Assembly: GCA_041649275.1 (NCBI GenBank)
Contig: JBAZNL010000009.1
Coordinates: 1 to 60,272, forward strand
Reading direction: 5' to 3'
DNA: 60,272 nt
Origin: Candidatus Izemoplasmatales bacterium
Lineage (GTDB): Bacteria; Bacillota_I; Bacilli_A; Izemoplasmatales; Hujiaoplasmataceae
This document shows, in pieces, positions 43,640 through 52,264 of this stretch. A model generated the notes under the pieces. It saw only the letters and a list, made by a program, of their open reading frames with translations. It made no database searches and had not been told where the DNA came from. Position 1 is the first letter of the stretch. The number at the start of each line of letters is the position of its first letter. The translations under genes and the position numbers were made by a program.

Positions 43640-44395
43640 ATGGCGATGACGGTCCTCTACGCGTGCTTCGCTTTCCTGTCCGGAGCCCTCTTCGCCTCGT
43701 TCGCGGAACTCGTCGCCGCCCGTCTCGATCGCGGCGCCTCGATCGGTGGCCGCAGCCGCTGCCCCGCGTGCGGGACGACCCTTTCGCTGTTCGACGTCTT
43801 CCCGCTGTTCGGCTTCGCGCTCCGGGGAGGACGCTGCCGGCATTGCCATGCGCCGATCCCGATCCGCCATCCCATCGTCGAAACGATCGGCGGGGCGCTC
43901 TTCGTCGGTGCCTACCTCTTCTACGGCTTCACCTGGGAACTCGCCGCCGCGGCGATCGCGATCGTCGTCCTGCTTTCGGCGACGCTCTCCGACCTCGCGA
44001 CGAAGTCGGTCCACGACCGCGTCTGGCTCATCGGCCTGATCCCGCTACTCGCCGTCCGGATCGCCGACGGATCCTTCCTCGCCCATTTGCTTTCCGCCGC
44101 GGTCCTGTTTACGCTCCTCTACCTTTTCGCCTTGATCGGCACGAAGGTTCTGAAGAAGGAAGCGCTCGGCGGCGGAGACGTGAAACTGTTCGTCTTCATC
44201 GGCTTCGTCCTCACTTGGGACGAGGGAATCCTCGCGCTCTTCCTCGCCGCCCTCGCCGGCGTCACCTTCGGGCTTCTGCGGAAACGCAGGGGCGCCGAAC
44301 TCCCGTTCGTCCCGTTTCTCTTCGCCGGCGTCCTGGTCGCCCAGGCGGTCGGCGCCGATCTCATCGCATGGTATCTAGGTCTGTTGGGCAGGTGA
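43640..44395 (+). CDS. pilD: prepilin peptidase / N-methyltransferase PilD
   Basis: 251 residues. The N-terminal zinc-binding region has CPAC and CRHC pairs. The two catalytic aspartates of this GxGD-type peptidase lie in LSDLATKSVHDRV and GGGDVKLF. Seven to eight membrane segments. It cleaves after the Gly of the pilins here and methylates the new N-terminus. It opens a separate unit with the pilMN fusion 4 bp downstream. Confidence 0.93.
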   Translation: MAMTVLYACFAFLSGALFASFAELVAARLDRGASIGGRSRCPACGTTLSLFDVFPLFGFALRGGRCRHCHAPIPIRHPIVETIGGALFVGAYLFYGFTWELAAAAIAIVVLLSATLSDLATKSVHDRVWLIGLIPLLAVRIADGSFLAHLLSAAVLFTLLYLFALIGTKVLKKEALGGGDVKLFVFIGFVLTWDEGILALFLAALAGVTFGLLRKRRGAELPFVPFLFAGVLVAQAVGADLIAWYLGLLGR

Positions 44396-44399
44396 AGCC

Positions 44400-45860
44400 A
44401 TGAACGACAAGAAACGCCCCGAAACGATCCTCTACTTCTCCGATTCCTCGATCGGATTCTTCGAGCATCGGAACGGGCGGGGACGGACCGACATCCACGG
44501 CAACGTCCCCCTCGACAAGGGCATCCTCGAGAACGGCTTCATCGTCGATCCCGTGCTGCTCCTCGCGCGCCTCAAGGCGCTCTTCAAGGCTTCCGGCCTC
44601 CGCCCCCGGCGGATCCGGCTGGTTCTGAACAGCCAGAACGTCGTCATGCGCGTCGTCGACGTGAAACGGAGCGACGTCGCCGAGAAGGGCATCGCCGCCC
44701 ACCTCGACGGCGAACTCGGGAAGACGCTCCATTTCCCGTTTGCGAAGCCGCGCGTGTCCGCCCATCTGATCAGCCAGGACGAACAGAACGCGAAGGTGCT
44801 CGCGGTCGCCTCCGACGACCGACTCCTGAACGACTACCTCGACGTCTTCGACCGTCTCGGCGTGCGCGACGTACGGTTCGACATGCCTTCGTTCGCGCTG
44901 TACTCGCTCTACATGCGGACCACCGGCTCCGCCGCCAGGAACCTGATGCTGGTGACCGTCTACGACTCCTACTTCACGATCAAGATCTTCGAGGACGACA
45001 TTCCGATCTTCAACCTCGTCGAGGAGTTCGAGAACGAGGCCGACACCCGCTACGAGCAGATCGACGACTACGTGGAACGCGTGGCGAACTACTACAAGTA
45101 CAACATCTCCCGGGGTGACCGTACGCTCGAGAAGGCCGTCTTCGTCTCGCAGGGCGAGTCGGAGAACGAGAGCCGCTTCGAGGCCGCATTCACCTCCAGG
45201 CCGTTCGGCCTTGCGTGCGAGGTCTTCCGCATTCCGGAGACGCCGACCGCGGGCGGAGGCTGGAACCGCACGAGTCTCGTCGCCTACGCCGCCGGCATCG
45301 AGAAGGCCGGCAACCTCGCGAAGATCCCGTGGTTCGACTTTCGACTCGACCGCCCCGACCGCTCCGTCCGTCTCGTCAAGGCGATGCTCGCGACGGCCTT
45401 TTTGCTCTTCTCCGCGGTCAGTCTCCTCTACATCCCCTACCATACCATGTACGAACGCATCTTCCTCGTCGAGAACGAGAACCGCACGCTCGCCGCGGAA
45501 CTCTCCGACCTCGAGGACGGGTTCTCGCGCCTGCCGTCGTTTACCCAAGCCGAGCGCGCCTACAGCGACGCCTACGACGAACTGATCGGCGCGAAGTCCG
45601 CACCCGCCGGATCGCTCTCCGACTTGCTTGCGCTCGCGATCGACGTCGACGTCCTGCAGGTTGCCTACCGTGCCGCCGACAAGGCGATCGTCCTCACCCT
45701 GACGGGACCGTCCGACGTCGCGCTGACGGAATACCTCCTGCTTGCATACGAGACTTACGGCGTGACCGAAACCGAGGATCCCGCCCGCTGGATCGACGGG
45801 TTCCCGATCTACGAGAGCATCGGAATCCATACGATCGAGGTGACCTTCCACCATGCGTGA
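44400..45860 (+). CDS. pilMN: PilM-PilN fusion, actin-like platform protein with membrane arm
   Basis: 486 residues. Residues to about 310 resemble PilM, the actin-like cytoplasmic ring protein: TILYFSDSSIGFFE, then IRLVLNSQNVVMRVVDV and DVRDVRFDMPSFALYSLY. A single membrane segment follows (about 323-345), then a coiled coil (VENENRTLAAELSDLEDGF) and a small ferredoxin-like domain like PilN. Normally PilN is separate and docks onto PilM by its N-terminal peptide; here they are one chain. It overlaps pilO by 8 bp. Confidence 0.75.
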   Translation: MNDKKRPETILYFSDSSIGFFEHRNGRGRTDIHGNVPLDKGILENGFIVDPVLLLARLKALFKASGLRPRRIRLVLNSQNVVMRVVDVKRSDVAEKGIAAHLDGELGKTLHFPFAKPRVSAHLISQDEQNAKVLAVASDDRLLNDYLDVFDRLGVRDVRFDMPSFALYSLYMRTTGSAARNLMLVTVYDSYFTIKIFEDDIPIFNLVEEFENEADTRYEQIDDYVERVANYYKYNISRGDRTLEKAVFVSQGESENESRFEAAFTSRPFGLACEVFRIPETPTAGGGWNRTSLVAYAAGIEKAGNLAKIPWFDFRLDRPDRSVRLVKAMLATAFLLFSAVSLLYIPYHTMYERIFLVENENRTLAAELSDLEDGFSRLPSFTQAERAYSDAYDELIGAKSAPAGSLSDLLALAIDVDVLQVAYRAADKAIVLTLTGPSDVALTEYLLLAYETYGVTETEDPARWIDGFPIYESIGIHTIEVTFHHA

Positions 45861-46407
45861 GCGCAACGTCTTCGGGAAGAAGCTCAACCGCGTCAGCTTC
45901 GTGATCATCCTCGTCGTCCTGTTCCTTGTCCTCATCGGCGCGCGTTACGGGATGCTTGCGATCCTGCAGACTCGTCTCTCCGCCCTGGAGGCCGAACGGG
46001 AGGACCTGGAGCGCCGGATCGAAGCCGTCGTCGCCGCCTCCGAATCGATCGCCTACCACGAGATCGCCGACATCGTCGACGAACTCCCCGACGCCTACGA
46101 CCAGCTCGGCATTGCCGCCGACCTCGCCGCTGCGCGCGGCATCGCCGGAATCGTCGCGCCGGATTATGTCGAGACGTTCGAGGACGACGCCGTCATGCCC
46201 TTCGAGGACGACCTGTCGGACGACCTCCGCGCCGTCCGGATCACGGTCTCGATGACCGTCGACGACGCCGATCGGATCCTCGCCTACCTCGAGGCCGTCG
46301 AAGGCCTCGACCGCATCTTCCACGTCGAATCCGCAAGCGTCGACATGCTCTCGGACGGCGCCTACGTGTCGTTCAGGCTCTACGCCTTCTATCTCGAGGC
46401 CGAGTGA
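45853..46407 (+). CDS. pilO: PilO-like pilus assembly protein
   Basis: 184 residues. One membrane segment (about 15-37), a coiled coil (LSALEAEREDLERRIEAVV), then a C-terminal alpha/beta domain ending in strand-rich VESASVDMLSDGAYVSFRLYAF. This layout and its position after the PilN part match PilO, which pairs with PilN to link the platform to the fibre. Sequence identity to the family is not obvious, so the call rests on topology and context. Confidence 0.75.
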   Translation: MRERNVFGKKLNRVSFVIILVVLFLVLIGARYGMLAILQTRLSALEAEREDLERRIEAVVAASESIAYHEIADIVDELPDAYDQLGIAADLAAARGIAGIVAPDYVETFEDDAVMPFEDDLSDDLRAVRITVSMTVDDADRILAYLEAVEGLDRIFHVESASVDMLSDGAYVSFRLYAFYLEAE

Positions 46408-46419
46408 CGGTTCCGAAAA

Positions 46420-46447
46420 AGAAAAAAGTCCGACATCGGACTTTTTT
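46420..46447. terminator. bidirectional terminator
   Basis: AAAAAAGTCCGA (46422-46433), loop CA, TCGGACTTTTTT (46436-46447), fully paired. Shared by pilO and the converging plsC-like gene. Confidence 0.9.
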
Positions 46448-47742
46448 CATTCTGCGTAGGTGTCGGCGTCGGGGAAGTTCTTCCACTTCCCGCCGTTGAT
46501 GCGGTGCAGTTCCTCGGCGACATGGAGCCATTTCCCCACCGAGCGGCGCTCGGGATAGAACTCGTAGTATCGGCCGTCGACGTAGGTCGTGAAGAAACTC
46601 ATGTCGGTGCACATCCCCCAGGTCGGCAGCATGTCCGTGGACATCGAGAGCGAAAACGGTTCGCCGTCCTTCGTGCCTTCGAAGCGGAGCCCGGCGCGAC
46701 TGATCGAGAGGGTCCCCTCGCCGGCGATCCGCGACGTCTTCAGATCCTTCAGGACCTCGTAATCGGGCATGACGCCGAGTTTCACCTTCTCCGCGAGGGC
46801 GTAGGCGGGATCGGCGGCGATCGCCCGATAGGCGTTCTTCCGTTCGAGGTCGGCCCAGCGGACGGGCGATTCGGGGATGACGCAGGAGGCGTCGAACGGG
46901 ATCAGGTCGTAGTGCTCGTTCAAGGTCGCGCCGTTCCCGCAGCGCTCGCATCGGATCGCGTCACCTTCGCCCTTCATCGTGAGTTCGGCGCCGCAGCGGG
47001 GACACCAGTAGAGCAGGTCGTGGAGGTTCTTCGCGAAGGACCCCTTGCCGGCATAGGCGACCCGGGCGGTCTTGTTCCAGGCATAGTCGTCGTGATGGAT
47101 CGCGCGGTCGACGGCGCGCTGGATCTCGTCGGCGTCCATGCGCTCGAGGTCCTCGGGAGTGAACAGCTGCGACACGGTCACGTCGACGCGTCCGGGACGG
47201 TCGTCGAGGCAGTACTTCGTGTTGGTCAGGTAGCCGCCCTCGATGTGGGTCATCAGGACCGGGACCTTGAAGTGCTTGAGGAGTTTTCCCGTCCCGATCG
47301 CGGCCGGCTGGTTGGATCCGCTGATCGAACTCATCCCCTCGGGGAAGAGGATGATCCGGCCGCCGCCGCGGAGAACGCGCGCGATCTCCCGGATCGCGTA
47401 GATTTCCGGGGTGAAGTTCTTCTTCGGGATCACCTGGAGGAGATGGAAGACGCCGCGAAGGTGCGACCGGAAAAACTCGTTGTAGCCGGCGACGTAGTTG
47501 AGCCGGTGCGGCAGGAAGGCGATGCCGGTATAGAGGTAGTCGACGCGGGACGCGTGGTTCGACACGACGATGTACGGCCCCTTGAACTTGCGCGGATCGA
47601 TCCTGTACTCGTAATGGACGTGGTATTTCGGCAGCATGAACCACTTCCAGATCTGCGCGAGCGCCAGGTAGAGGAAGGCCGGCGGCTTGCGGATGCGCCG
47701 CGATTCGAGTCGTTCCTGCAGGGTGGGTCGTTGCTTGTCCAT
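46447..47742 (-). CDS. PlsC-type acyltransferase with zinc-ribbon insert and C-terminal domain
   Basis: 431 residues from ATG 47742, with GGAGG upstream. The acyltransferase core has VVSNHASRVDYL (HX4D) and FPEGMSSISGS. After about residue 240 a zinc ribbon appears (WCPRCGAEL ... IRCERCG), followed by about 150 residues of unassigned beta-rich sequence ending at a lysine-rich tail. The core acylates lysophosphatidate or a related lipid. Plain PlsC is about 240 residues, so this is an extended form. It is expressed alone. Confidence 0.82.
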   Translation of the reverse strand: MDKQRPTLQERLESRRIRKPPAFLYLALAQIWKWFMLPKYHVHYEYRIDPRKFKGPYIVVSNHASRVDYLYTGIAFLPHRLNYVAGYNEFFRSHLRGVFHLLQVIPKKNFTPEIYAIREIARVLRGGGRIILFPEGMSSISGSNQPAAIGTGKLLKHFKVPVLMTHIEGGYLTNTKYCLDDRPGRVDVTVSQLFTPEDLERMDADEIQRAVDRAIHHDDYAWNKTARVAYAGKGSFAKNLHDLLYWCPRCGAELTMKGEGDAIRCERCGNGATLNEHYDLIPFDASCVIPESPVRWADLERKNAYRAIAADPAYALAEKVKLGVMPDYEVLKDLKTSRIAGEGTLSISRAGLRFEGTKDGEPFSLSMSTDMLPTWGMCTDMSFFTTYVDGRYYEFYPERRSVGKWLHVAEELHRINGGKWKNFPDADTYAE

Positions 47743-47881
47743 GGATCGTATCCTCCTCGTCGCCTGAGCGGCATCCTTTCCCATTATATGACGATTCGGA
47801 AGCGTTTTCCATCATTTTCCGCACGGCCGGTCGCGTTTTGTCGCATGAATTGGTAGAATGGAGGGGAAGGAGGCGATCCGC

Positions 47882-48520
47882 ATGGAAGACCGCATCGGAA
47901 ACCAGATCGAAACGATGGTCGATACGCAACTGGCCGCCCGCGGAATCGACGACGAACGCGTCCTTTCGGCCTTCGCCAGGGTCCCGCGTCACGTCTTCGT
48001 CGAAGCCGACGACGTCGACTGGGCGTACGGCGACCATCCGCTGCCGATCGGCTGCGGACAGACGATCTCGCAGCCGTACGTCGTCGCTCTCTCGCTGTCC
48101 GCCGCGGGCGTCGCCGGCGCCGCCCGGGTTCTCGAGATCGGGACCGGATCGGGTTACCAGACCGCCCTCATGGCCGCGCTCGCGGGGGAGGTCTTCTCCG
48201 TCGAACGGCTCAAACCGCTGTTCGACCGGGCGCGCTCGACGCTTTCCGCGCTCGGATGCGGAAACGTCCGCCTGCGCCTCGGCAACGGCACCCGCGGCTG
48301 GCCCGAGGAGGCTCCTTACGACGCGATCGTCGTGAGCGCTGCATCGCGTACCGTCCCGGAAGCGCTCCTCACCCAGCTGAAAGCCGGCGGCCGGCTCGTG
48401 ATCCCCGTCGGCGGTCCGTTCGCTCAGGCGCTCACGCTCTTCACGAAGACGTTGTCCGGCACGATCGGGACGCGCTTCCTCTGCGACTGTCGGTTCGTCC
48501 CGCTGATCGATTCCGACTGA
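47882..48520 (+). CDS. pcm: protein-L-isoaspartate O-methyltransferase
   Basis: 212 residues from ATG 47882, with AAGGAGG upstream. Family landmarks are VPRHVFVE, the PIGCGQTISQPYVVAL loop, motif I VLEIGTGSGYQTAL and LKAGGRLVIPVGG. It methylates isoaspartyl residues in damaged proteins using SAM. Length is normal for the family. Confidence 0.93.
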   Translation: MEDRIGNQIETMVDTQLAARGIDDERVLSAFARVPRHVFVEADDVDWAYGDHPLPIGCGQTISQPYVVALSLSAAGVAGAARVLEIGTGSGYQTALMAALAGEVFSVERLKPLFDRARSTLSALGCGNVRLRLGNGTRGWPEEAPYDAIVVSAASRTVPEALLTQLKAGGRLVIPVGGPFAQALTLFTKTLSGTIGTRFLCDCRFVPLIDSD

Positions 48521-48583
48521 CGGAGCGGATGGCTTGCCCGCCGGCGCGCAGGATGGTATAATCCTCGCGAAAGGAATGATCCG

Positions 48584-48964
48584 ATGAAGAAGATCCTCAC
48601 GCTGTTGTTCCTGGCGGTCGGCCTGACCCTCGCCGCCTGCACCGCGGACGCATCGCCGAAGACGATCTCCGCGAAGACCGGAAGGGACATGATGGCGGCG
48701 GACGCCGCGGTCGTCCTGGTCGACGTCCGCACGCCTGAGGAATACGCCGCGGGCCACATCCCCGGCGCGCTCCTGATCCCGCTTTCCGACCTCGAAGACG
48801 ACGCCGCGGCGATGCTTCCGGACAAGGACGCGGAGATCATCGTCTACTGCCGCAGCGGCAACCGCAGCGCCCAGGCGGCCGACCTCCTCGACGGACTCGG
48901 CTATGCCCGCATCTACGACATGGGCGGCATCATCGACTGGCCGTACGACATCGTTACCGAATAG
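48584..48964 (+). CDS. rhodanese-domain lipoprotein
   Basis: 126 residues. The signal peptide ends in a lipobox (LTLAAC), so it is a membrane-anchored lipoprotein. The rhodanese domain contains VLVDVRTPEEYAAGHIPGALLIP and the active-site loop YCRSGNRS with the catalytic Cys. It probably transfers sulfur or reduces persulfides outside the membrane. TATAAT precedes it, and a strong hairpin follows. Confidence 0.92.
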   Translation: MKKILTLLFLAVGLTLAACTADASPKTISAKTGRDMMAADAAVVLVDVRTPEEYAAGHIPGALLIPLSDLEDDAAAMLPDKDAEIIVYCRSGNRSAQAADLLDGLGYARIYDMGGIIDWPYDIVTE

Positions 48965-48966
48965 CG

Positions 48967-48998
48967 AAGACGGCACCCGTTGCGGGTGCCGTCTTGTT
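48967..48998. terminator. bidirectional terminator
   Basis: AAGACGGCACCCG (48967-48979), loop TTG, CGGGTGCCGTCTT (48983-48995), then GTTT. Confidence 0.85.
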
Positions 48999-50021
48999 TC
49001 ATCTGGGTTCCTTGTAGCGGGCCATCGTGGCGCGAAGGCTTTCGCGGACGTCGGGTCCGCCGCGATAGCCGAGTTCGGCATAGCCGAGCTCGCGCGCAAG
49101 CGTCTCGAAGTCGATCGAGAAGTCCCGCGCGAGGATGTCGCCCATCAGCTTCGCATGGTCGAGACCCGATTCGCGGCCGGCGCGCCGGTGGCGGCGATCG
49201 ATGCCGCGCGCCCCGAGCGCCGCGATAAAGGGCGAAACCGAAACGACCGGTTTCTTCATCCCGCTTTCCGCAAGCATGATCTGGAGGATCTCGCGGTAGG
49301 TCAGATTCTCCTTCCCGACGGCATAGCCCCGGCCGTGGGCGCCGTTTCTGATCGCGGCCGAGACGGCCTCGGCGACGCCTTCGACGGCGATGCATGCGGT
49401 CGTTCCGCCGGCCGGGAAGAACGCGACCCGCCCCTTGGCGAAATGGTCGAGGAACGACTCCTTCCAGAGCGGCAGCCTTCCCGGCATCGTGCCGAAGATG
49501 AACGGCAGTTCGAGGAACATGACGTCGAAGCTCCCGGCGACGCCGATCCGCGCAAGGTCGCGCTCCTGCTCGACGCGGGCGCGCACATAGGGATGGTGGT
49601 CGGACAGGACGCCGTCCATGATCCGGTCGAAATGGGAGAAATAGGAATTGAGGACGACGGCGCGCGAAACGCCCGCGCGTCGCACGGCGGACAGGACCTT
49701 CGCGGCCTGGACCACGAGCCGGTCGTGGAAGAACACGGCCGCGGGTGCGGGCGGGACGAAGCGGTCGTCGGGACCGAGGGCATAGACGAAGGCATCGTAG
49801 CCGCGCCCTTCGACGAGGGCGAAGACCTCGTCCTCGGTCATCGCGAAGAGGTCGCCGTAGCGGATTCCGATGGCGTCCGGATACCAGGTTCCGAGGTCGA
49901 TCTCGCGCGGCAGGGCGACGGCGTCGACGGCGACGCCTTCGCTGAGAAGCAACCGCGCCGCGTGATAGCCGAGGAACCCGGTGCCGCCGGCGATGAGGAC
50001 CTTCTTCGGTTCGTGGATCAT
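48999..50021 (-). CDS. NAD(P)-dependent epimerase-like extended SDR
   Basis: 340 residues. The Rossmann motif is VLIAGGTGFLGYHAA. The expected catalytic YxxxK reads HPYVRARVE, so Lys is replaced by Arg, and NSYFSHF stands in place of the usual Ser region. It is therefore atypical and may bind nucleotide without standard catalysis. The C-terminal part (GKENLTYREILQIML) has the usual substrate-domain look. It overlaps the gamma-carbonic-anhydrase-like gene by 4 bp. Confidence 0.75.
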   Translation of the reverse strand: MIHEPKKVLIAGGTGFLGYHAARLLLSEGVAVDAVALPREIDLGTWYPDAIGIRYGDLFAMTEDEVFALVEGRGYDAFVYALGPDDRFVPPAPAAVFFHDRLVVQAAKVLSAVRRAGVSRAVVLNSYFSHFDRIMDGVLSDHHPYVRARVEQERDLARIGVAGSFDVMFLELPFIFGTMPGRLPLWKESFLDHFAKGRVAFFPAGGTTACIAVEGVAEAVSAAIRNGAHGRGYAVGKENLTYREILQIMLAESGMKKPVVSVSPFIAALGARGIDRRHRRAGRESGLDHAKLMGDILARDFSIDFETLARELGYAELGYRGGPDVRESLRATMARYKEPR

Positions 50022-50536
50022 CTCGTCCCTCCCGGCGCGCTCGCCTTCGCGAGGGCCACGTAGTGTTCGACGTTCAGCCGGTTCGCGGCGCGTTCGGCCT
50101 CGGTCAGGTCGCGTGCGATCCGCATCGGATTTCCGATCGCGAGCGTTCCCGGAGGCACGACCTTGCGCGGCGGGACGACCGTCCCGGCGGCGACCATCGC
50201 GCCGGCGCCGACGATGGCGCCGTCGAGCAGGATCGCACCCATCCCGACGAGGGCGTCGTCCTCGACGGTGGCGGCGTGGACGATCGCGAGATGACCGATC
50301 GTGACGCGCGCCCCGATCGTCGTCGGAAGGCCGGTGTTGGTGTGGATCACGGCGCCGTCCTGGACGTTCGTCATGGAACCGATCGAAACGGGTGCCATGT
50401 CCCCGCGGACGACGGCGTGATGCCAGACGCTTACGTCGGCGCCGATCGTCACGTCGCCGGTCACGACCGCGGTCGGCATCGCGACGGCCGACGGATCGAT
50501 CCGCGGACGGAGATCCTTCACAGATCCGTAGTCCAT
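50018..50536 (-). CDS. gamma-class carbonic anhydrase-like hexapeptide protein
   Basis: 172 residues forming a left-handed beta-helix. Hexapeptide repeats include VTGDVTIGADVSVWHHAVVRGD, and zinc-binding histidines appear in DGAVIHTN and IGHLAIVHAA. This is the YrdA/CaiE/gamma-CA pattern. Whether it is an active anhydrase cannot be told. One base separates it from the methyltransferase upstream. Confidence 0.9.
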   Translation of the reverse strand: MDYGSVKDLRPRIDPSAVAMPTAVVTGDVTIGADVSVWHHAVVRGDMAPVSIGSMTNVQDGAVIHTNTGLPTTIGARVTIGHLAIVHAATVEDDALVGMGAILLDGAIVGAGAMVAAGTVVPPRKVVPPGTLAIGNPMRIARDLTEAERAANRLNVEHYVALAKASAPGGTR

Positions 50537-50537
50537 G

Positions 50538-51335
50538 TCAGTCGTTCCCGTGATGCCGATGCATCGGCTTCTTCGCGAGCGTGGCGTCGTAGACGGACAG
50601 ATGCCTGTCGAGCGGATCGTCCCATCCCGAGAAGTCCTCGTAGAACCCGACGATGTGGAAGCCGGCGTCAGTCTGGCCGCCGATCTGGTCGGTGAGCGAA
50701 TGGCCGAATTCGAGCGGCTCCCGCGCCGCGATGCGCGCGGCGAGTTCTTCGGGAGGCAGCTGGTCGATGTCGGAATAGGGGACCTTGTATCGGACCTCGA
50801 AGCGGCCGGTCCGGTCGAGGAGGTCGAAGTCGAAGACGTAGGCGGCGGGATTCATGAAGCCTGCGGCCATCCTTCCGCCGGGACGGAGGACGCGGAACGC
50901 TTCCTTCCACACCGGACGAATGCTCTCGCAGAAGACGTTCGAGATCGGATGGAAGACGAGGTCGAACGACTCGTCGGCGATTGCGGAAAGGTCGCGCATG
51001 TCGCCCTGGACGGTGCGGATCGCAAGTCCTTCGCGGTCGGCGACCTCGCGGTCGCGGGCGAGCTGCGCCGGCGAGTTGTCGAAGACGGTGACGTGAGCGC
51101 CGAGGGCGGCGAAGAGCGGTCCCTGCTGGCCGCCGCCGGAGGCGAGACAGAGGACGTCCTTGCCACGGACGTCGCCGAGCCAGGCGCGCGGCGTCGGCTT
51201 CGTCGGCGTGAGCAGAAGCGTCGCCTCCCCTTTCTTCGCCGCCTCGATCTCGTCGTGCGAGACCGGGATGGTCCACTTGTTTCCGGTTTCGACTTCGTGG
51301 TTCCACGCGTCGCGGTTGTGTTTGAGCCAGTCCAT
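50538..51335 (-). CDS. class I SAM-dependent methyltransferase
   Basis: 265 residues. Motif I VLCLASGGGQQGPLFAALG, motif II TVFDNSPAQL, then DMRDLSAIADESFDLVFHPIS and VLRPGGRMAAG. The N-terminal WNHEVETGNKWTIPV tract occurs in a recognisable group of bacterial methyltransferases of unknown substrate. It is part of a minus-strand run from 52156 to 48999. Confidence 0.87.
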   Translation of the reverse strand: MDWLKHNRDAWNHEVETGNKWTIPVSHDEIEAAKKGEATLLLTPTKPTPRAWLGDVRGKDVLCLASGGGQQGPLFAALGAHVTVFDNSPAQLARDREVADREGLAIRTVQGDMRDLSAIADESFDLVFHPISNVFCESIRPVWKEAFRVLRPGGRMAAGFMNPAAYVFDFDLLDRTGRFEVRYKVPYSDIDQLPPEELAARIAAREPLEFGHSLTDQIGGQTDAGFHIVGFYEDFSGWDDPLDRHLSVYDATLAKKPMHRHHGND

Positions 51336-51359
51336 GGAAGACTCCTTCCTTCGCCCGTC

Positions 51360-52052
51360 CTAGAAGAGGTAGATGATCAGGATCGCGGCGAGATGAAGCG
51401 GATAGTAGAGATAGAAGAACCATTTGTTGAAGCGGCCGCGGGTGCCGTCGTAGAACGCGATCGGCACGAGGGCGACGAGGGCGATCCACTGGTACCAGCG
51501 TTCGAAGACGTGGATCGTGCCGCCGTTGGCGAAGCCGAGGAGTTCCGGGATCGGCCAGTCGATGAAGATCGCCGAAAGCAGGACGAAGCCGACGATCCGG
51601 AGCGGCAGCCGGTCGACGAGGCCGAACAGCATGATCAGGAGGATGCCGTAGGCGCCGTACGACGTGTGAATCCACTCGGCGGCGACGAGCATCGCGAGGA
51701 TCGGAATCCACAGGTACCATTTCCTTTTCGATGCTAGGATCAGTCCCACAAGCCCGGCCGCGAGCGGCAGGAAGACGTTCGCCTGGAGGAAGAAGTCGAC
51801 GCCGTAGGCGAACCAGACGACGGCCATCGCGGCTTCGGAGACGGCCGTGAACAGGAGGAAGCGGATCAGGTAGTTCCTGATCGACCGCGTGTGGCGGAAT
51901 CCTTCGGCGACCATCAGGGCGAAGAGCGGATAGGCGATCCGGCCGATCGCCCGGCAGACGAGATAGGCGGTGGGATCGACGACGAGGAAGGCGCCGACGT
52001 GGTCGATCGTCATCGTCACGATCGCGATCCACTTGATCCACTTCATGCTCAT
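51360..52052 (-). CDS. TraX-like membrane protein
   Basis: 230 residues from ATG 52052, with GGGGAGGGG upstream. About seven membrane segments. The opening KWIKWIAIVTMTIDHVGAFLV and RAIGRIAYPLFALMVAEGF match the TraX/acyltransferase-like family; TraX acetylates F-pilin, but chromosomal copies like this one have no known target. The ATG overlaps the stop of a 35-residue upstream frame as ATGA. No conjugation genes are nearby. Confidence 0.88.
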   Translation of the reverse strand: MSMKWIKWIAIVTMTIDHVGAFLVVDPTAYLVCRAIGRIAYPLFALMVAEGFRHTRSIRNYLIRFLLFTAVSEAAMAVVWFAYGVDFFLQANVFLPLAAGLVGLILASKRKWYLWIPILAMLVAAEWIHTSYGAYGILLIMLFGLVDRLPLRIVGFVLLSAIFIDWPIPELLGFANGGTIHVFERWYQWIALVALVPIAFYDGTRGRFNKWFFYLYYPLHLAAILIIYLF

Positions 52053-52156
52053 GCGGACCCCTCCCCGGCGGCGACGGGAAGCCGGATCGACCGGCGGTGT
52101 TGGAACAACGCCACAAGGTCGTTTTGGAGTTCCTTCGATTGCTGCTTCGTCTCCAT
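52049..52156 (-). CDS. 35-residue small protein coupled to the TraX-like gene
   Basis: Starts at ATG 52156 behind a good GGAGGTGA site and ends in a TGA that overlaps the TraX ATG. The product begins METKQQSKELQNDLVALF and ends PVAAGEGSA. It is hydrophilic and helical at the N-terminus, with a basic HRRSIR centre and no membrane segment. On the minus strand a promoter (TTGAGA, 16 bases, TATAAT; 52188-52215) lies upstream. It could be a leader peptide or small regulator. No family is recognised. Confidence 0.5.
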   Translation of the reverse strand: METKQQSKELQNDLVALFQHRRSIRLPVAAGEGSA

Positions 52157-52187
52157 CACCGTTCACCTCCGACGCATCGATGACTTC

Positions 52188-52215
52188 ATTATAGCATTCC
52201 CAAGGGGAATCTCAA
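52188..52215 (-). promoter_or_regulatory. promoter of the small-protein/TraX unit
   Basis: Minus strand TTGAGA (52210-52215), 16-base spacer, TATAAT (52188-52193). Confidence 0.6.
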
Positions 52216-52227
52216 CCGCGGGATATG

Positions 52228-52253
52228 AAAAGGGGATGTCGGTCGACATCCCC
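52228..52253 (-). terminator. intrinsic terminator after the ribA gene
   Basis: GGGGATGTCG (52232-52241), loop GT, CGACATCCCC (52244-52253), followed on the minus strand by TTTTCAT. Confidence 0.8.
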
Positions 52254-52264
52254 GTTCCGCGGAA

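Noticed and set aside
51360..52052. TraX as a sign of a conjugative element
   Set aside because: No relaxase, coupling protein or type IV secretion gene is nearby, and chromosomal TraX-like genes are common.
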